Assembly (NCBI GenBank): GCA_963971225.1
Contig: OZ020270.1
Location: 67,400,932 to 67,464,931, forward strand
Direction of reading: 5' to 3'
Length of the DNA: 64,000 bases
DNA from: Melieria omissa
Taxonomy: Eukaryota; Arthropoda; Insecta; Diptera; Ulidiidae
Shown here: positions 53,819 to 64,000 of the stretch, one piece after another
Position numbering within the stretch: the first letter of the stretch is position 1
How the letters are laid out: the number at the start of each line of letters is the position of its first letter
Program-made: the position numbers and the translations under genes
Notes under the pieces: model-generated
What the model was told of the DNA's origin: nothing
Database searches by the model: none
The model's input: the letters and a program-made list of their open reading frames with translations, nothing else

Positions 53819-54560
53819 TGAAGCGGTGTTACTGTGGGAATATTAATGAGTGCATATGTGGTATCACTACACTACCATTTTTACGGCTGTATCCGCCTCT
53901 ATCTGTTTATCGCTCCAGATCAGGCCGAACATATCTGCATCAAAAGCTTGTTTTCGCCAGCCTTTATTTTGCGCCTTCTGCGCTGGGCATACGTTTTGAG
54001 TGTGCTGCGGCAGCGTCATAGCTATTGCCAAGTGATCGCTGTTTGTGTATGTTAGATGTTACTGACCTCCCACTGAGCACTCTGTCCTATAGTTGCGTGT
54101 GCAAACGTCAGGTAAATTATCGATCTGCCTCTACCGGTGTTAAACGTGTGATGTTCGCCATCGTTTAGCAGTTCGAGCTCCAGCGGTGCCAGACATTCTA
54201 GCAGTATTCTGCCGCGCTGGTTTGTGCATGCGCTGCCCCATGTCGTTGACAAGGCATTAAAGTCACCAGCTATCACCCAAACTTCACCCATGTAAAGCCG
54301 CGTTCCTGTGTCTACATTTTTGACTGGAAGTTTCCTTTATTGGGCGCCCAGATTGCTGCCTTGCTGCCCGCATCCGCTGTCCACTCATGACCATCGATAT
54401 CTTCATACTGCTCACATAGCAGTGCAAAGTCAAATTTGTGCTCGAACACCGTTTGGTCCAGCAGATCCTGCGCAGCCGCACAGTAAAATAAATTTAGCTG
54501 CAATATCTTCATGGGCAAGCTCCTCTCAGCGCCTTTTGGTATATTGTGCACTTATAACTG
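53819..54560 (-). pseudogene. R1-like LINE APE endonuclease, broken
   Basis: ORF2 begins near 54512 with MKILQLNLFYCAAAQDLLDQ, the R1-type endonuclease start (NLN altered to NLF), followed by DFALLCEQYEDIDGHEW. An internal loss at about 54300 leads to VWVIAGDFNALSTTWGSACT (GDFN block), then RGRILLECLAPLELELLN. It ends where the plus-strand LINE is inserted (TAATGATTGTAGCG). Confidence 0.82.
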
Positions 54561-55503
54561 CCGGCTGCATGGCCACCCTGACATAGAGCACATTTTGCTA
54601 TGTTTTCGCAATTGGCAGCAATATGGCTGGCTTCGCCGCACTTTCCACAGAGCGCCGATCGGTCAACCTTCTCTTTACCTTGCTGCGCCAAGCATTTGTA
54701 GCAGCATTTGATAGTCGCACACGGCATGCCACCCATCCGATGCGCACGCGTGCAATTTTCAACACCCGCTTGGCGTCGTCTGCCGGTAGACAAACGTAAG
54801 CCGTCTGAGTGCCATTTTGGCACTTTCGCATACTTCGCACTGCTGTGCCAGCCGGCCGCCTGATACCACATTAGGCATGTAAGGCATCACAGATCTCTTC
54901 CGTTGTTGTAATTTCATCAAGATCTCTACACTGAATTGTGATTGTATGCGTCTTCGTTGCCACTTGCGCCTCCTCTTTGAGCATGTCCTCTATCGCCGAG
55001 TGGTAGCTCGCCGCTTTGCCTTCCGTCGCGTGTTTCAGCTCCAGCAGGAGTTCGCCTTTTGCCGTCTTGCGGATAGTTTTAACCTCATTGCCAAGCTCTT
55101 GCAGCGACGCGCTCGTTTTGACTTTGCGCAGAATGTCTGCATACGATAAATTGCCTTTGGAGGCAATAATCAACGCATCTGGCCTGGGCCTAATCTCTCG
55201 GCGCTTCTCGATGACGGTTGCTTCCTCCTTTTTACCCACCACCGTCCATTCGCCTCTTGGCAGAGCTTGCACTTGGCCGTTTGCGTGTTGATGCTGCTGT
55301 TGAGTCGTTTTTGGCTGATCCGCTACTGCGTTGCGGCTTGATCTCGCCCCACTAACGTCTTGTTGTTGTTGCTGCTATTGCTGCCTTTTGCTTGTAGCCG
55401 CCCTCTGATTCAGCGACATCACCCTCGAGCGCTTTTGTTTTGGCAGCGGTGGAAATTCGGGTGTATCGTCCGCCTCATCGTTATTTGTTGCCCTTAGCCT
55501 TTT
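54561..55503 (-). pseudogene. R1-like LINE ORF1, C-terminal part with CCHC zinc knuckles
   Basis: 55503 to 55380 reads RLRATNNDEADDTPEFPPLP and AATSKRQQ, with a glutamine-rich tract and stop at about 55375. 55270 to 54873 reads LPRGEWTVVGKKEEATVIEK and LSYADILRKVKTSASLQELG. 54870 to 54510 contains three Cys/His knuckles: CYKCLAQQGK, CGKCGEASHIAANC and CALCQGGHAAGSYKC. Frameshift near 54870. This is the RNA-binding gag-like protein of R1-type LINEs. Confidence 0.82.
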
Positions 55504-58053
55504 GGATGGATGATGGATGGATGTGAAGGGGAGCCGAGGAAATAACCTAAGGGAGGTCATTACCCCAAGCACTCAGGCTCTATCGCCCATTGTACTTAAG
55601 GCTCAGGAAAAAGGTTGATAGAGGAAATGGGAATGGGAAAAGAAAAAGAGAAAGTGGGTGGAAGTTGAGAGGGAGTTATGGATTCTCCTGTGCATATTTC
55701 CCGGACTCATTAATGAATCTGAGGAGATCACACAGGGCGAGAGAATCAACTTCGTCCATTATCATAACATCTAAACCCAGCGAGAAGGCCGGACATGTAC
55801 AGAGAAAGTGCTCTGTACTATCTACCTCCTCCAGGCAAGACACGCAAGTCGGATCTTCGATGATGCCCATGTTGGCCATATGTCGCCCCCATGGATTGTG
55901 TCCTGTGATTAACCCGACCATTTGTCGGAGGTCTTTCCTTCTCAGATTCTGGAGGAAATTCCCTGCGTTCCTGTTCGGGCTTTTCACAAAACACTTGGCA
56001 GTCTTACAGCTTCCCAAGCTAGACCAACGTTCTCTATGTAGGTTGTTGCCATAGGACTTGATCCAGTCCAGGGTTCCTGCTAGACTGGTGCCGATTATTG
56101 GTTCTGGTCCCATGGGTCTGCACCCTGATCCACAGTTAGCCAGTTCATCGGCAGTTTCGTTACCTAGAACACCGCAGTGTCCCGGAACCCAGATAAGTTG
56201 GCTTATCGCGACTGATTTAAGCTTCATCTTACATTCTTGGACAATCTTAGAGGTAACACGCGCGTTCTCCAGGGCCTTAAGTGCAGCTTGACTGTCACTA
56301 CAGATTCCTATATGTTTCCCGCACCATTTCCTCCCGATTGTCCATTCCGCTACTTTCAGAATGGCGAAGATTTCCGTCTGAAAGACGGTAGTCAGCCCAC
56401 CCAGTGAGTAGTAGCATCTGACACTTCCTTCGAGGTGCCATCCATCTCCAGTACCGTTAACGGTCTTGGATCCGTCAGTGAAGAAAATATCCGTCAGATC
56501 CCCTAGCATGGCCTCTGGGTTGTCGCACTGGCCGCGCGTTGGGAACCTCACTTCAAAGTTTCTCCTAAAGGATACTACGGGTATTAGGCAATCCTTAGGG
56601 GCCAGCAGCAACGGATATTGCACTGACAACCTCTTGAAGATTTCTCCTTGACCCGAGCCCTAGTTGTCATGCCAGTATCCATAGGAATACAGCCGACATG
56701 TCGCTTTCATCGCCTCCTCTTGAACTTTTAGATCCAGGGGAAGCAGGTCAAGTATGGAATTAAGGGCGTCACCCGAGACAGTGCTCATGGCACCCGTAAT
56801 GCATATACATATACTTCTTTGTAGCCTGTTCAGAGACAAAGCTCTGAACTTAACCATTGTTCGTCTCCACCAGACTACCGATGCGTACGTAATAATGGGC
56901 CTGATGAGTGCGGTATATATCCAAAGGACCACCGCTGGCTTCAAGCCCCAGGTCTTGCTAAAAGCTCGACGGCACTGTTGGAAAACCTTCAACGCACGGT
57001 CTACCTTCGTCAAGACATGCGTCTTCCACATTAGTTTCCTATCTAGGATTAGCCCTAGATATTTCACTTCCGTGGATAGACTGAGGGTCACACCTTTCAG
57101 TACTGGCAGTTCGAGACCATCCAGCTTCCGCTTCCTAGTAAATAGGACCAGAGTCGTTTTACTGGGATTGACGGAAAGACCCTGTCCTGTGCACCAGTTA
57201 ACAATCTTATCCAGGACTTTCTGCATTTTTTTGCAAATCATCCTGAGGGATCGTCCTGACACTAGTGCACAGACATCGTCCGCGATTGCTTGGACATGAA
57301 TTCCGAGATCCTGCATCTCCCTTAGTAGAGAGTCCACCACGAAACACCACAGCAGTGGAGAGAGGACACCACCCTGGGGGCAACCTCGTCCGACCTCTGC
57401 CGTGACCGAATTGCTATCACTCTCACCAACGGTTAGCAATCTCTCGGAGAGCATGGAGGGGATCCACCTTATCAAGGTCTCATTTACCCCATGCATTCTG
57501 GCTGCTGAGCTTATCGAGTCAAAGGTTGCATTGTCAAAAGCCCCATCAATATCCGCAAAGACGCCCAAAGTGTACTGGTCAGCTTCCAGCCCCACTTCAA
57601 TCTTGGATACGATATCATGTAGGGCTGAGTCGCATGATTTTCCACTCTGGTAAGCGTGTTGGTTTCTACTGAGTGGGCTCCTTGTCAGCACCTTCACTCG
57701 GATGTGCTTTTCTACCATTCGCTCTAAGCTTTTCAGCATGAAAGAAGTCAGGCTGATTGGCCTAAAGCTCTTGGCCAGCGTATCATCTTTCCCTGGTTTT
57801 GGAATGAAGACCACTCTGACCTGTCGCCAAAGAGTTGGAATGTAACCATGAGCAAGGCAAGCCGTGAAGATCTTTGTAAGAGCTCTCATCAGCTTGTCTC
57901 AACCCCTCTTCAGCATTATCGGGTAAACTTTATCAGGTCCTGGGGACTTGTAGTTTTCGAAGGAGGAAAAAGAAAACCTTACCGCCTCCTCCGTTACTAC
58001 TTCTGACGCGGAGAACCAGTTAAGCCTTTTAGTCCTATTACCTGTGTCATTGA
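55504..58053 (-). mobile_element. LOA/R1-group LINE with RNase H domain, 5'-truncated
   Basis: Flanked by the 12-bp duplication CCTTAGCCTTTT (55492-55503, 58054-58065). Read on the minus strand, the 3' end terminates in ATCC-type tandem repeats. The 5' end is truncated within the segment before RT. The surrounding ORF1 continues precisely (GDRQGKRLR / ATNNDEADD) once it is removed. Confidence 0.92.
55676..57990 (-). pseudogene. LOA-like LINE ORF2: reverse transcriptase and RNase H
   Basis: RT from 57990: FENYKSPGPDKVYPIMLKRG, stop TGA at about 57900, then FIPKPGKDDTLAKSFRPISL, LGVFADIDGAFDNATFDSIS (Asp block), GCPQGGVLSPLLWCFVVDSL and the catalytic region QAIADDVCALVSG, where Ile replaces the usual Tyr of YADD. 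Stop at 56658. RNase H 56600-56090: FFTDGSKTVNG (Asp), FQTEIFAILKVAEW (Glu), CSDSQAALKAL (Asp), VPGHCGVLGNETADELA (His/Asp), a complete set of active-site residues. The C-terminal Cys/His motif CVSCLEEVDSTEHFLCTCP ends near 55780. Only two stops, so it is fairly young. Confidence 0.9.
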
Positions 58054-58145
58054 CCTTAGCCTTTTACCTTGCCTATCCCCGAGCTGCGCTGCCGCTGGTT
58101 TGGCTGTCTGCGTGTATTGCTCTGCTGTTGTTGTTGCCTTGGTGG

Positions 58146-59805
58146 CAGTGGCGTAGCGTGGGTATCGGCTGCCCGGGGCGGAAGACAATTTTGCCGCCCT
58201 CTTAATTAGGTATTTCAATTTACTGTGTACTATACATTATATACATTAATTCTAGAGAACTTTTCGGCAAGAACAGTCATCATTATTTTGCATTAAGGGG
58301 TTATATACCTTTTTGTGGCTCAAAAATCGAAAAAAAATTTTATGACTTATTTTTGAAGTACATACTTTTAACAATTTTTCTGCAAAATTTCATCGAGATC
58401 GGGGCACTAGAACCTAAGATACGGCCGTTCATAGCGCGCAGTTTCCGGAACTCAAGTATTCAACTCAAACTTTAAACGTGATTTTCTCCAAATGATTTTT
58501 TTTGAAAAATGCCATCGCGGTGAGCACGATATCCCGCTAACCACTGCATCGATCAATTTGAAATTTTGAGGGGTTGTTTGTACATACAATAGCTAATTCG
58601 TGAACGAAGGAATTTCTTTTTCGACAAATTCTTCTATTTTTTTTTGGCAAAAAACTAAATTTTTCGACCTTAAAAAATCGACATTTTTGGAAAAAATAGC
58701 ACTGTAACTGTACAAATTTTTTTTTTGTAAAATCCTTCGTTCACGAACAAGGCAACACTGTGTACTATTTGTGGTTTTTTTTGTTTTTTTTTTCGCTGAG
58801 CCGTTACCTCGATTTCATGCTCACCGTCAACCACTGCTAACAAAAGGACTTCTGCGGCAAGGACTGTAACTTCCCCAATTTTTCGAATTTTCGCTTAAAA
58901 TTTTATACAAATTCACATAAGGACATGTGCTTTTATAAACTTTGTATTGCATTTGAATAAAGCTATGGTAACATGCTTTAAAAAAAAAATTAAAACACTG
59001 TATTTCCCTACAGAAAAAGATATATAACCCCTTAAACAGGTTAGATTTTAAATAAAAAAGTTTATTTGTTTTACAATCACGTTTATTAATACAAAAATTC
59101 TTACTTCAACCATTGATATAACAGGTAGTTACATAGGTATTATTTAATCATGTCGATCGTCGAGGTATATTGTACAGCACATCTATCTATAGGCAAAAAT
59201 CTGAAAACCGTAAATATTTGTTCGGAACCCAGGGTATGCGAGTGTAAAACTCGTACATGGCCGGATTTGAATAAATTAAAGCTTGAACAACATATCAGAC
59301 AGTCCAACATACAATTACATAAATAAAATATTTAATACTCACACAGTTGAATGTAGGTACAAGTAGCGGAAAATTCAAATTTTCACAAAGTTAACCAATA
59401 ATTTCATAACCACTACACGTACTTATTTGTACAAAAATCACAGTTACGAAACAGTGTGAACTAAACAACTGAAGATCTATGAATAAAACTTTTTTTAAAT
59501 TTTCAAAGCATCACAAAGCATCAAAGCAGCAAGTCAGAATAGACGGTGTTGCCATTCGCTACAAAATATCATTCAAAGAAAGGGGATTACCCGAATTCGT
59601 CACAGAATAAGTAATGAAAAATTCCGTACTCTTTTCAATTGGTGCGAATTTATAGTTGCGTTAAAAATATGAAATGGTTCAAATATTTACAAAATATATT
59701 TTATTATTTACTGTGAAATTTTGTCGCCCCCTAAAAAGTGCCGCCCCCTAAAAAGTGCCGCCCGGGGCGGGCCGCCCCCACCGCCCCCACTACGCTACGC
59801 CACTG
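58146..59805. mobile_element. hAT-type non-autonomous element, 1.66 kb
   Basis: Ends CAGTGGCGTAGCGTGGG and, inverted, CTACGCTACGCCACTG, with adjoining CCCGGGGCGG runs, flanked by the exact 8-bp duplication CTTGGTGG (58138-58145, 59806-59813). CAGTGGCG ends and 8-bp duplications are typical of hAT elements. Non-coding; contains a TTAA element at 58297-59031. 59040-59755 is AT-rich without features. Confidence 0.92.
58297..59031. mobile_element. TTAA-target MITE, 735 bp
   Basis: Ends GGGGTTATATACCTTTTT and, inverted, AAAAGATATATAACCCC, flanked by TTAA (58293-58296, 59032-59035). Similar in design to 2559-3284 and 4858-6298: G-run start and an AT-rich, non-coding interior with CGATTT/AAAATCG-rich stretches. 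Confidence 0.88.
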
Positions 59806-60285
59806 CTTGGTGGCGCTAGCTTTGCCAACCGCTTGCTTTTGAAGCATTGAGATGCCGCTGGCGATGTTCTTCATTATCTGATTGACATGCCGCTGTGCGT
59901 CCATCATCTTCACAAGTTCCTCGATTTTCTTGACTATTAATGTCAGGATGTCTTCGACATTTCCCCCTTTCAACGCACAGCGTTCATGCACATTTGCCGT
60001 TTTCACATTGCTCAAAGTAGGAGTGCAGCTTATCTCAGGCTGTAGGCCAGGTGGCGAAGAGTTTGACCTCTCCTCACGACGGATTGGCGATCGCGCCAGT
60101 GTCGCACACGTTTTGAACGGATTTGCAGCCGGCAAATCGTTTGCTGCCATCCTATTGGTCCGTTCAGTTGTGCGCGCATTTTTCGGCAATAAAGAACCGC
60201 TACTTAGTTTAGCACCAATCATCGGAGTTGAAATTCCGCCATTGTCCGTGCTTCGCCACGATTGGGGCGAAAGATTAACGCTCAT

Positions 60286-60780
60286 TTACCCCAGATAAAA
60301 AGCTGCGTTTCGCAATCGCCTTCTGATTGGCTGTTATTCGGTTGCGACAAAAAATAATAAGTAAAAAAAAATATAAAATTCGCCGCCTTAAAGTAGGGAA
60401 CAGACTGTGCTTGCCGAAAGCGGTTTATTGCCCCACTAGCACAAGTGCACCGAAAGCTTTATGTTGGTGTGAGCCCTTGCTAACCGTGTACACGGCACGA
60501 AGCGGTTTGTGTCTTTGCCTTTCTTATGTTCTTGCTTATGATCTATTACTTGCGTGATTCCGTTTCACTCTAGCTACCGATCTGTCAGTGGTGTTTTCCT
60601 CCCGCTCTTTATGGTGTACGGCGAAAATCGCGAAAAAGGCGAATACGTCGACCAAACAAAGTTTTGCACCAAGGAAAAAAATTATCCACTTTCTGCACCA
60701 GTCACCGTAGCTTGTCACGCCAATGCACAGTGATTCGACTCCATACAACCGCGGGACAAAATTAGAAGCAGTGGTCCGTT
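60286..60780 (-). other. Probable 5' UTR of the R1-like LINE
   Basis: Moderately GC-rich sequence upstream of the ORF1 start with no coding signal. The 5' boundary is a guess based on the change to AT-rich sequence near 60780. Confidence 0.45.
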
Positions 60781-61318
60781 CTTCATAAAATTTGGTATAC
60801 TAGTTAAACGTGGTCTGCTGAATTGAAATCTCTTTTAATTTTTCTTAAACTTTTATAGTTTAACTATGCCTGAGACTTAAATTTGCAATTGTCGTCATTT
60901 TTTGTGAGCTATAGCAACGAGTGTGTTGGCTAGATTTTTCAGATTTTACATTTAATCGGTAACGTCAACATTGATTATTCCAAAGAGTAACAGAAATTGT
61001 CTTAGGACCCTCTGGTTTTGCAATAAAAGCGGAAATAATAGATGTATGTTTTGCATTTTTACAGATTTTATCATTTTTCGTGCTGATTGCATACTTGTAG
61101 GCATAAATTAAATAAATTTTGTCGAAAACTACGTGTTTAGACCACTTTTCAAATTGAATTATTTTCTGAGATCGGAAGATATCGGAGGATGTAATTACAT
61201 TATCCGACAAAGAATGCTTCTTAAAATTAAAAAAAATCCAGGAACATACTTTCATATACTTTTTAGATATTTTTCTCTAAGTTTTGCCAATTTTCAGATT
61301 TTTAATTTAGAAAAATAT
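60781..61318. other. AT-rich spacer
   Basis: No recognised feature. A minus-strand frame at 60965-61255 (96 codons) has no family signature that I recognise. Confidence 0.4.
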
Positions 61319-61741
61319 TGTTACGAAAATTTCAAGTTTCCCAAGGTTCGTTTGGATTGGGTTGAAAATAAAACAACTTTAATTATTCAGCGCAAAAACG
61401 CAGTCAGAAGTAACAATCGCTTTATTTACAAATTTACACTTGTTCTACTTTACACTACTACTATTGCCTGTTTCCCCATTGCTTGCTTAACACAGACTCG
61501 ACTCCATTGCGCTGAACACTGCTGCTTTTATACCAGTTTTCTTATCGCACCGAAGTTTCTTGCAACTTCCAATTGGAAAGCGCTCGACCATTCTCGGACA
61601 GCCCATTTCTTCGAGAACCATCCTTGCCATATCGGACTATACCAAGCGAATTATACCAAATTTTCCGTACTTCAAAGTGCATGCCTAAAAGTATGCTTGG
61701 GAAAGCCGTTCATGCACAGCACAGAGTGCCTCTTCGTTTCA
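61319..61741 (-). repeat. 3' LTR of the second Gypsy element
   Basis: 423 bp; minus strand TGAAACGAAGAGGCACTC ... ATTTTCGTAACA, with TATA-type TGGTATAAAAGCAG (near 61525-61540) and AATAAAG further on. The CGTAACA end is shared with the LTRs at 23010 and 28548, but the body differs, so it is a sister family rather than the same one. The LTR follows the pol stop by about 15 bases. Confidence 0.85.
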
Positions 61742-63074
61742 CTGCCCATCACTTAGACTTGTTCATCCCGAACAAGTACCGAGGTTCCGCCGGAGTAAGA
61801 CGCCAGGCGCTCCAAATGGACTACTTGCAACCTGGCGTTTCTGTTGCCGCAGCGTTGAACCCTGTACACTACGTCATTAATCCTGGTCACGACCCTGTAC
61901 GGTCCGTCCCATGACGTTTGAAGTTTCTTAGACAAACCTTTCCTCCGCTGCGGGTTGTAAAGCATTACCAGATCGCCTTCTTGGAACCCTTCTGGGTTAG
62001 ACCGTAGACCATAGCTCGCTGTTAACCTGCTTTCGACTCGTTGATTACGGCCCCGCGATCTTCTCCTCGGCCCTTTCGCAGCCGAACACCAATTACAACC
62101 TCTGATCCACTCCGCGGCAGACTCCTGGCATCCTACCCAATAAACCGCCTTCTTATCTTGGCGACAGTTTTTGCGATGCCTAGGTGCCCTCCACTGGAGT
62201 CGTTATGGTTTGCCTCGATGACATCGTCGATTCGGCCTCTCGGGACCACTTTTAGGGATTTTCTGGTCCTGCCATCCCTGCTCTCCCACTCGCGGTATAG
62301 GCAGCCATCCTGCAGACGTAGACTTTGCCAATGTGCCCAGTAAGCCTTCGTGATCGGGCTCTCATCAGCCATCTCCTGCCAGTCCGGCCGTAATCTCTGC
62401 GCTTTGCCTTTGATGATCTTCGCGAGATCCGTATCCTTGCGCTGGTCCTTCTGTAGCCATTCCGCAAGCCAATCTTCCTCTTGCAGAACTCTTACCGACC
62501 GTACATCCACAATCTGTCCCTCGTTTTCGGCTTGCGAATTATGCCTGCGCTCGGTTTTGCACGAATGGTGTGGCAGAGCGTCAGCCCCTCTTGGCGACGT
62601 CTGTTGTCCGGAACGCTTTTCTCGCAGATGGCAGTCTCGTGATATGTGTCCTCGCTTGCCACATCGCCAGCAACTGACTCTAGATGACACTGCCCGCAGC
62701 CCCGCTGGTGCCACCGAGCTCACTGTCTGGCTTTGCGTGACACGTCCAGATTGGGCTCGACGCCTTTCCGCAGATGACTGTCGAAAATTTTCCTTCCAGG
62801 CCGCCTCATACGTCATCGCGCTGGTCACCGTCTCCTTAAATGTCGGCTTGCCCATCATCAACGCACTGCGACATGTCTCTGGGTCATGAAGACCTTCAAT
62901 AAATGACTCAATCTTCATCCTCTCGAGGTCATCAGCGCCGAATTTCGGGTAGCACAACTGTACGAGCCGCTCAATGTCTGCTGCACATGTCTGCAGCGCC
63001 TCGTTGGCTCTTTGCCTGCGGCTCTTCAGCTCGCAATAATACGTAATGATACAGCATTTTGTTGTGCTCGTCAC
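61742..63074 (-). pseudogene. In-frame gag-to-integrase deletion fusion of the second Gypsy element
   Basis: 63074 to 62650 is the gag end: YPKFGADDLERMKIESFIEG and an intact knuckle CWRCGKRGHISRDC. Without a stop it runs into sequence that in the other copy follows RNase H (ADALPHHSCKTERRHNSQAE) and then the integrase zinc-binding region (HNDSSGGHLGIAKTVAKIRR). After a frameshift at about 62135, CSAAKGP is followed, with the core missing, by the C-terminal region MLYNPQRRKGLSKKL, GPYRVVTRINDVVYRVQ (61965-61753). Protease, RT and the integrase core are absent. Confidence 0.85.
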
Positions 63075-63981
63075 TGTATCTGGCTGCCAGCGCCCTTATG
63101 ACGGTCTCGTAATCAACTCTCAAACCTTCAGGAACTGTTTTTATTACCTCAGCCGCAGGACCTCTTAGAGCCAGTATCAGTCTCCGACCATTCCTAACAT
63201 CGGTCCACTGACTCTCCAAAGCAGCCATATCGAATTGTAGTTTGAATGTGTCGAATGACGTAGTACCATAATAGGTAGGCACTTCTATTGCAAAACATTC
63301 CTCAACCGACTGCACCCTTGCTTGCAGCTGTACCTCTCTAAGCCGCTCGTCGATTTTTCTGTTCACCGAATCCTCCAGATTGTCAACTCGTTTGTCTAAG
63401 TGTTCTACTCGCGTCTCCAGGTGCTCAACTTTCACATTAATCCTGTCTGAAATCTCTTCCACTTTCTGCTCCAAGCGCGCAGAATTTTCCTGAAGCTAGC
63501 TGGACAACTCGCGATTCGCATTTTCAAATTTTTCCGCATTTTCCTGGAGTTTTGTTTCCATTCGCCCTGCTATTTGCGCCGAAAGTTCCTGATTCGTGGC
63601 TTCCAGTTTCGCTGCCATTTCTCGATTCGCCGTTTCGACTTTTGCCGAAATTTCCTGATTCGCAGTTTCCATTTTCCGGTTGGAAGCCTCAAACATGCCT
63701 TTCATTGCGACCATAAGCTGGCTCATGTCCATTGCTTGTGGTGGCGTAGCCGCTGCAGCCGTACTTTGCATCGACGCAGCACCAGCAGGCGATTCCTCCA
63801 CTTTGGCCGACGCCTCTTGTTCCTGCGTTCCGAACTCGTGCGCAGTCCAATCGACGCCTCGTGCCTCACACGCCTCTCGCAAGCGCAGCTGCAACTCCAA
63901 TTTACCGCCAGCAGTCGGCAAATTCCAGGCAGCCAGCTCCTTCTTCAGCTGATCCACCTTCAGCAGCTCGAGTTTAACCAT
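63000..63981 (-). pseudogene. Gag N-terminal part of the second Gypsy element
   Basis: ATG at 63981: MVKLELLKVDQLKKELAAWN, then repeated A-N-x-E-x-S/A coiled-coil motifs (ETANQEISAKVETANREM). Stop at about 63496, after which 63474 resumes with MEQKVEEISDRINVKVEHLE, HLDKRVDNLEDSVNRK and the capsid region VPTYYGTTSFDTFKLQFDMA. A frameshift near 63050 separates it from the rest of gag. Here only one LEDS-type 11-residue unit is present, against four in the copy at 23640. Confidence 0.85.
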
Positions 63982-64000
63982 GTCTGCGTTTTTATAATTT

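Larger units (their letters stand above)
58066..60285 (-). pseudogene. R1-like LINE ORF1, N-terminal part, split by a hAT-type element
   Basis: ATG at 60285 (MSVNLSPQSWRSTDNGGI), then ILTLIVKKIEELVKMMDAQR (coiled coil) to KASATK at 59814. The hAT-type element follows, then KATTTAEQYTQTAKPAAAQL to GKRLR at 58066, where the LOA-like LINE is inserted. The frame is maintained across both target duplications. Low-complexity, basic, no other domain. Confidence 0.8.
44553..60780 (-). mobile_element. R1-clade-like LINE, split by at least four insertions
   Basis: On the minus strand: 5' UTR (60780-60286), ORF1 (60285 to 58066, then 55503 to about 54530), endonuclease (54530 to about 53900) and RT (45305 to 44553). 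Interruptions are a hAT-type element (58146-59805), a LOA-like LINE (55504-58053), another LINE (45725-53804) and a solo LTR (45306-45520). ORF1 joins perfectly across the first two once one target copy is removed. The 3' third, including the RT catalytic YADD region, is missing at 44553. Confidence 0.8.
61319..64000 (-). mobile_element. Gypsy element, second family member, large internal deletions, 5' part outside window
   Basis: 3' LTR at 61319-61741; internal region on the minus strand up to the gag start at 63981; the 5' LTR lies beyond 64000. Gag and integrase ends are close relatives of the element at 22538, but protease, RT, most of RNase H and the integrase core are missing. The internal sequence is only about 2.2 kb. 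Confidence 0.88.

Noticed and set aside
60965..61255. Minus-strand frame of 96 codons
   Set aside because: No recognisable motif and AT-rich; kept only as part of a spacer.
61133..61756. Plus-strand frame of 207 codons
   Set aside because: Runs through the LTR of the second Gypsy element on the wrong strand.

Overview
This window is eukaryotic DNA made almost entirely of transposable elements (TEs) inserted inside one another. I find no conventional host gene, rRNA, tRNA gene or CRISPR array. The TE mix points to an insect, most likely a higher fly (Brachycera, perhaps a tephritid): P-superfamily elements with THAP transposases, mariners whose ends begin CAGGTGTACAA, Tc1-like elements, TTAA elements, BEL/Pao and Gypsy LTR elements, R1-like and CR1-like LINEs, tRNA-derived SINEs and Helitrons rich in CCACGCCCAC. 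The species call is inference.

Layout. 1-1741: internally deleted pogo-like element. 2257-12777: long-inverted-repeat element carrying an unrecognised conserved gene; a 6.9-kb P-superfamily element (3812-10745) sits inside it. That P element contains a TTAA element (4858-6298), which itself contains a deleted P element (5361-6072), plus a Tc1-like element (6699-8323). 13365-16803: a broken Tc1-like element with a mariner inside it lies 6 bp from the only intact transposase of the window, a Tc1-type DD34E protein of 350 codons (15387-16439, minus). 17214-21607: MITEs, a non-autonomous P derivative and a SINE.

21849-33834: a multi-level nest. A Tc1-like copy is split by a 3-bp-target MITE containing a Gypsy element (22538-28548), and again by a Helitron (28685-33194) containing a mariner that contains a third P derivative. 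34080-34765: second Helitron, minus strand. 34900-42886: decayed BEL/Pao element on the minus strand, broken by a pogo-like MITE, a hAT gene fragment, P-family ends and small TA MITEs.

44553-60780: R1-like LINE on the minus strand, split by a solo LTR, by another LINE (45725-53804, plus; itself hit by a CR1-like LINE, two mariners and a SINE), by a 5'-truncated LOA-like LINE (55504-58053) and by a hAT-type element (58146-59805). 61319-64000: deletion derivative of a Gypsy element related to the one at 22538.

Most boundaries rest on matching terminal inverted repeats plus target-site duplications (TTAA, TA, TAA, 8-9 bp, or 12-17 bp for retroposons). Several insertions can be checked inside the window, because an uninterrupted homologous copy shows the empty site. 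Together they give a relative order of insertion, with the outermost element of each nest the oldest.
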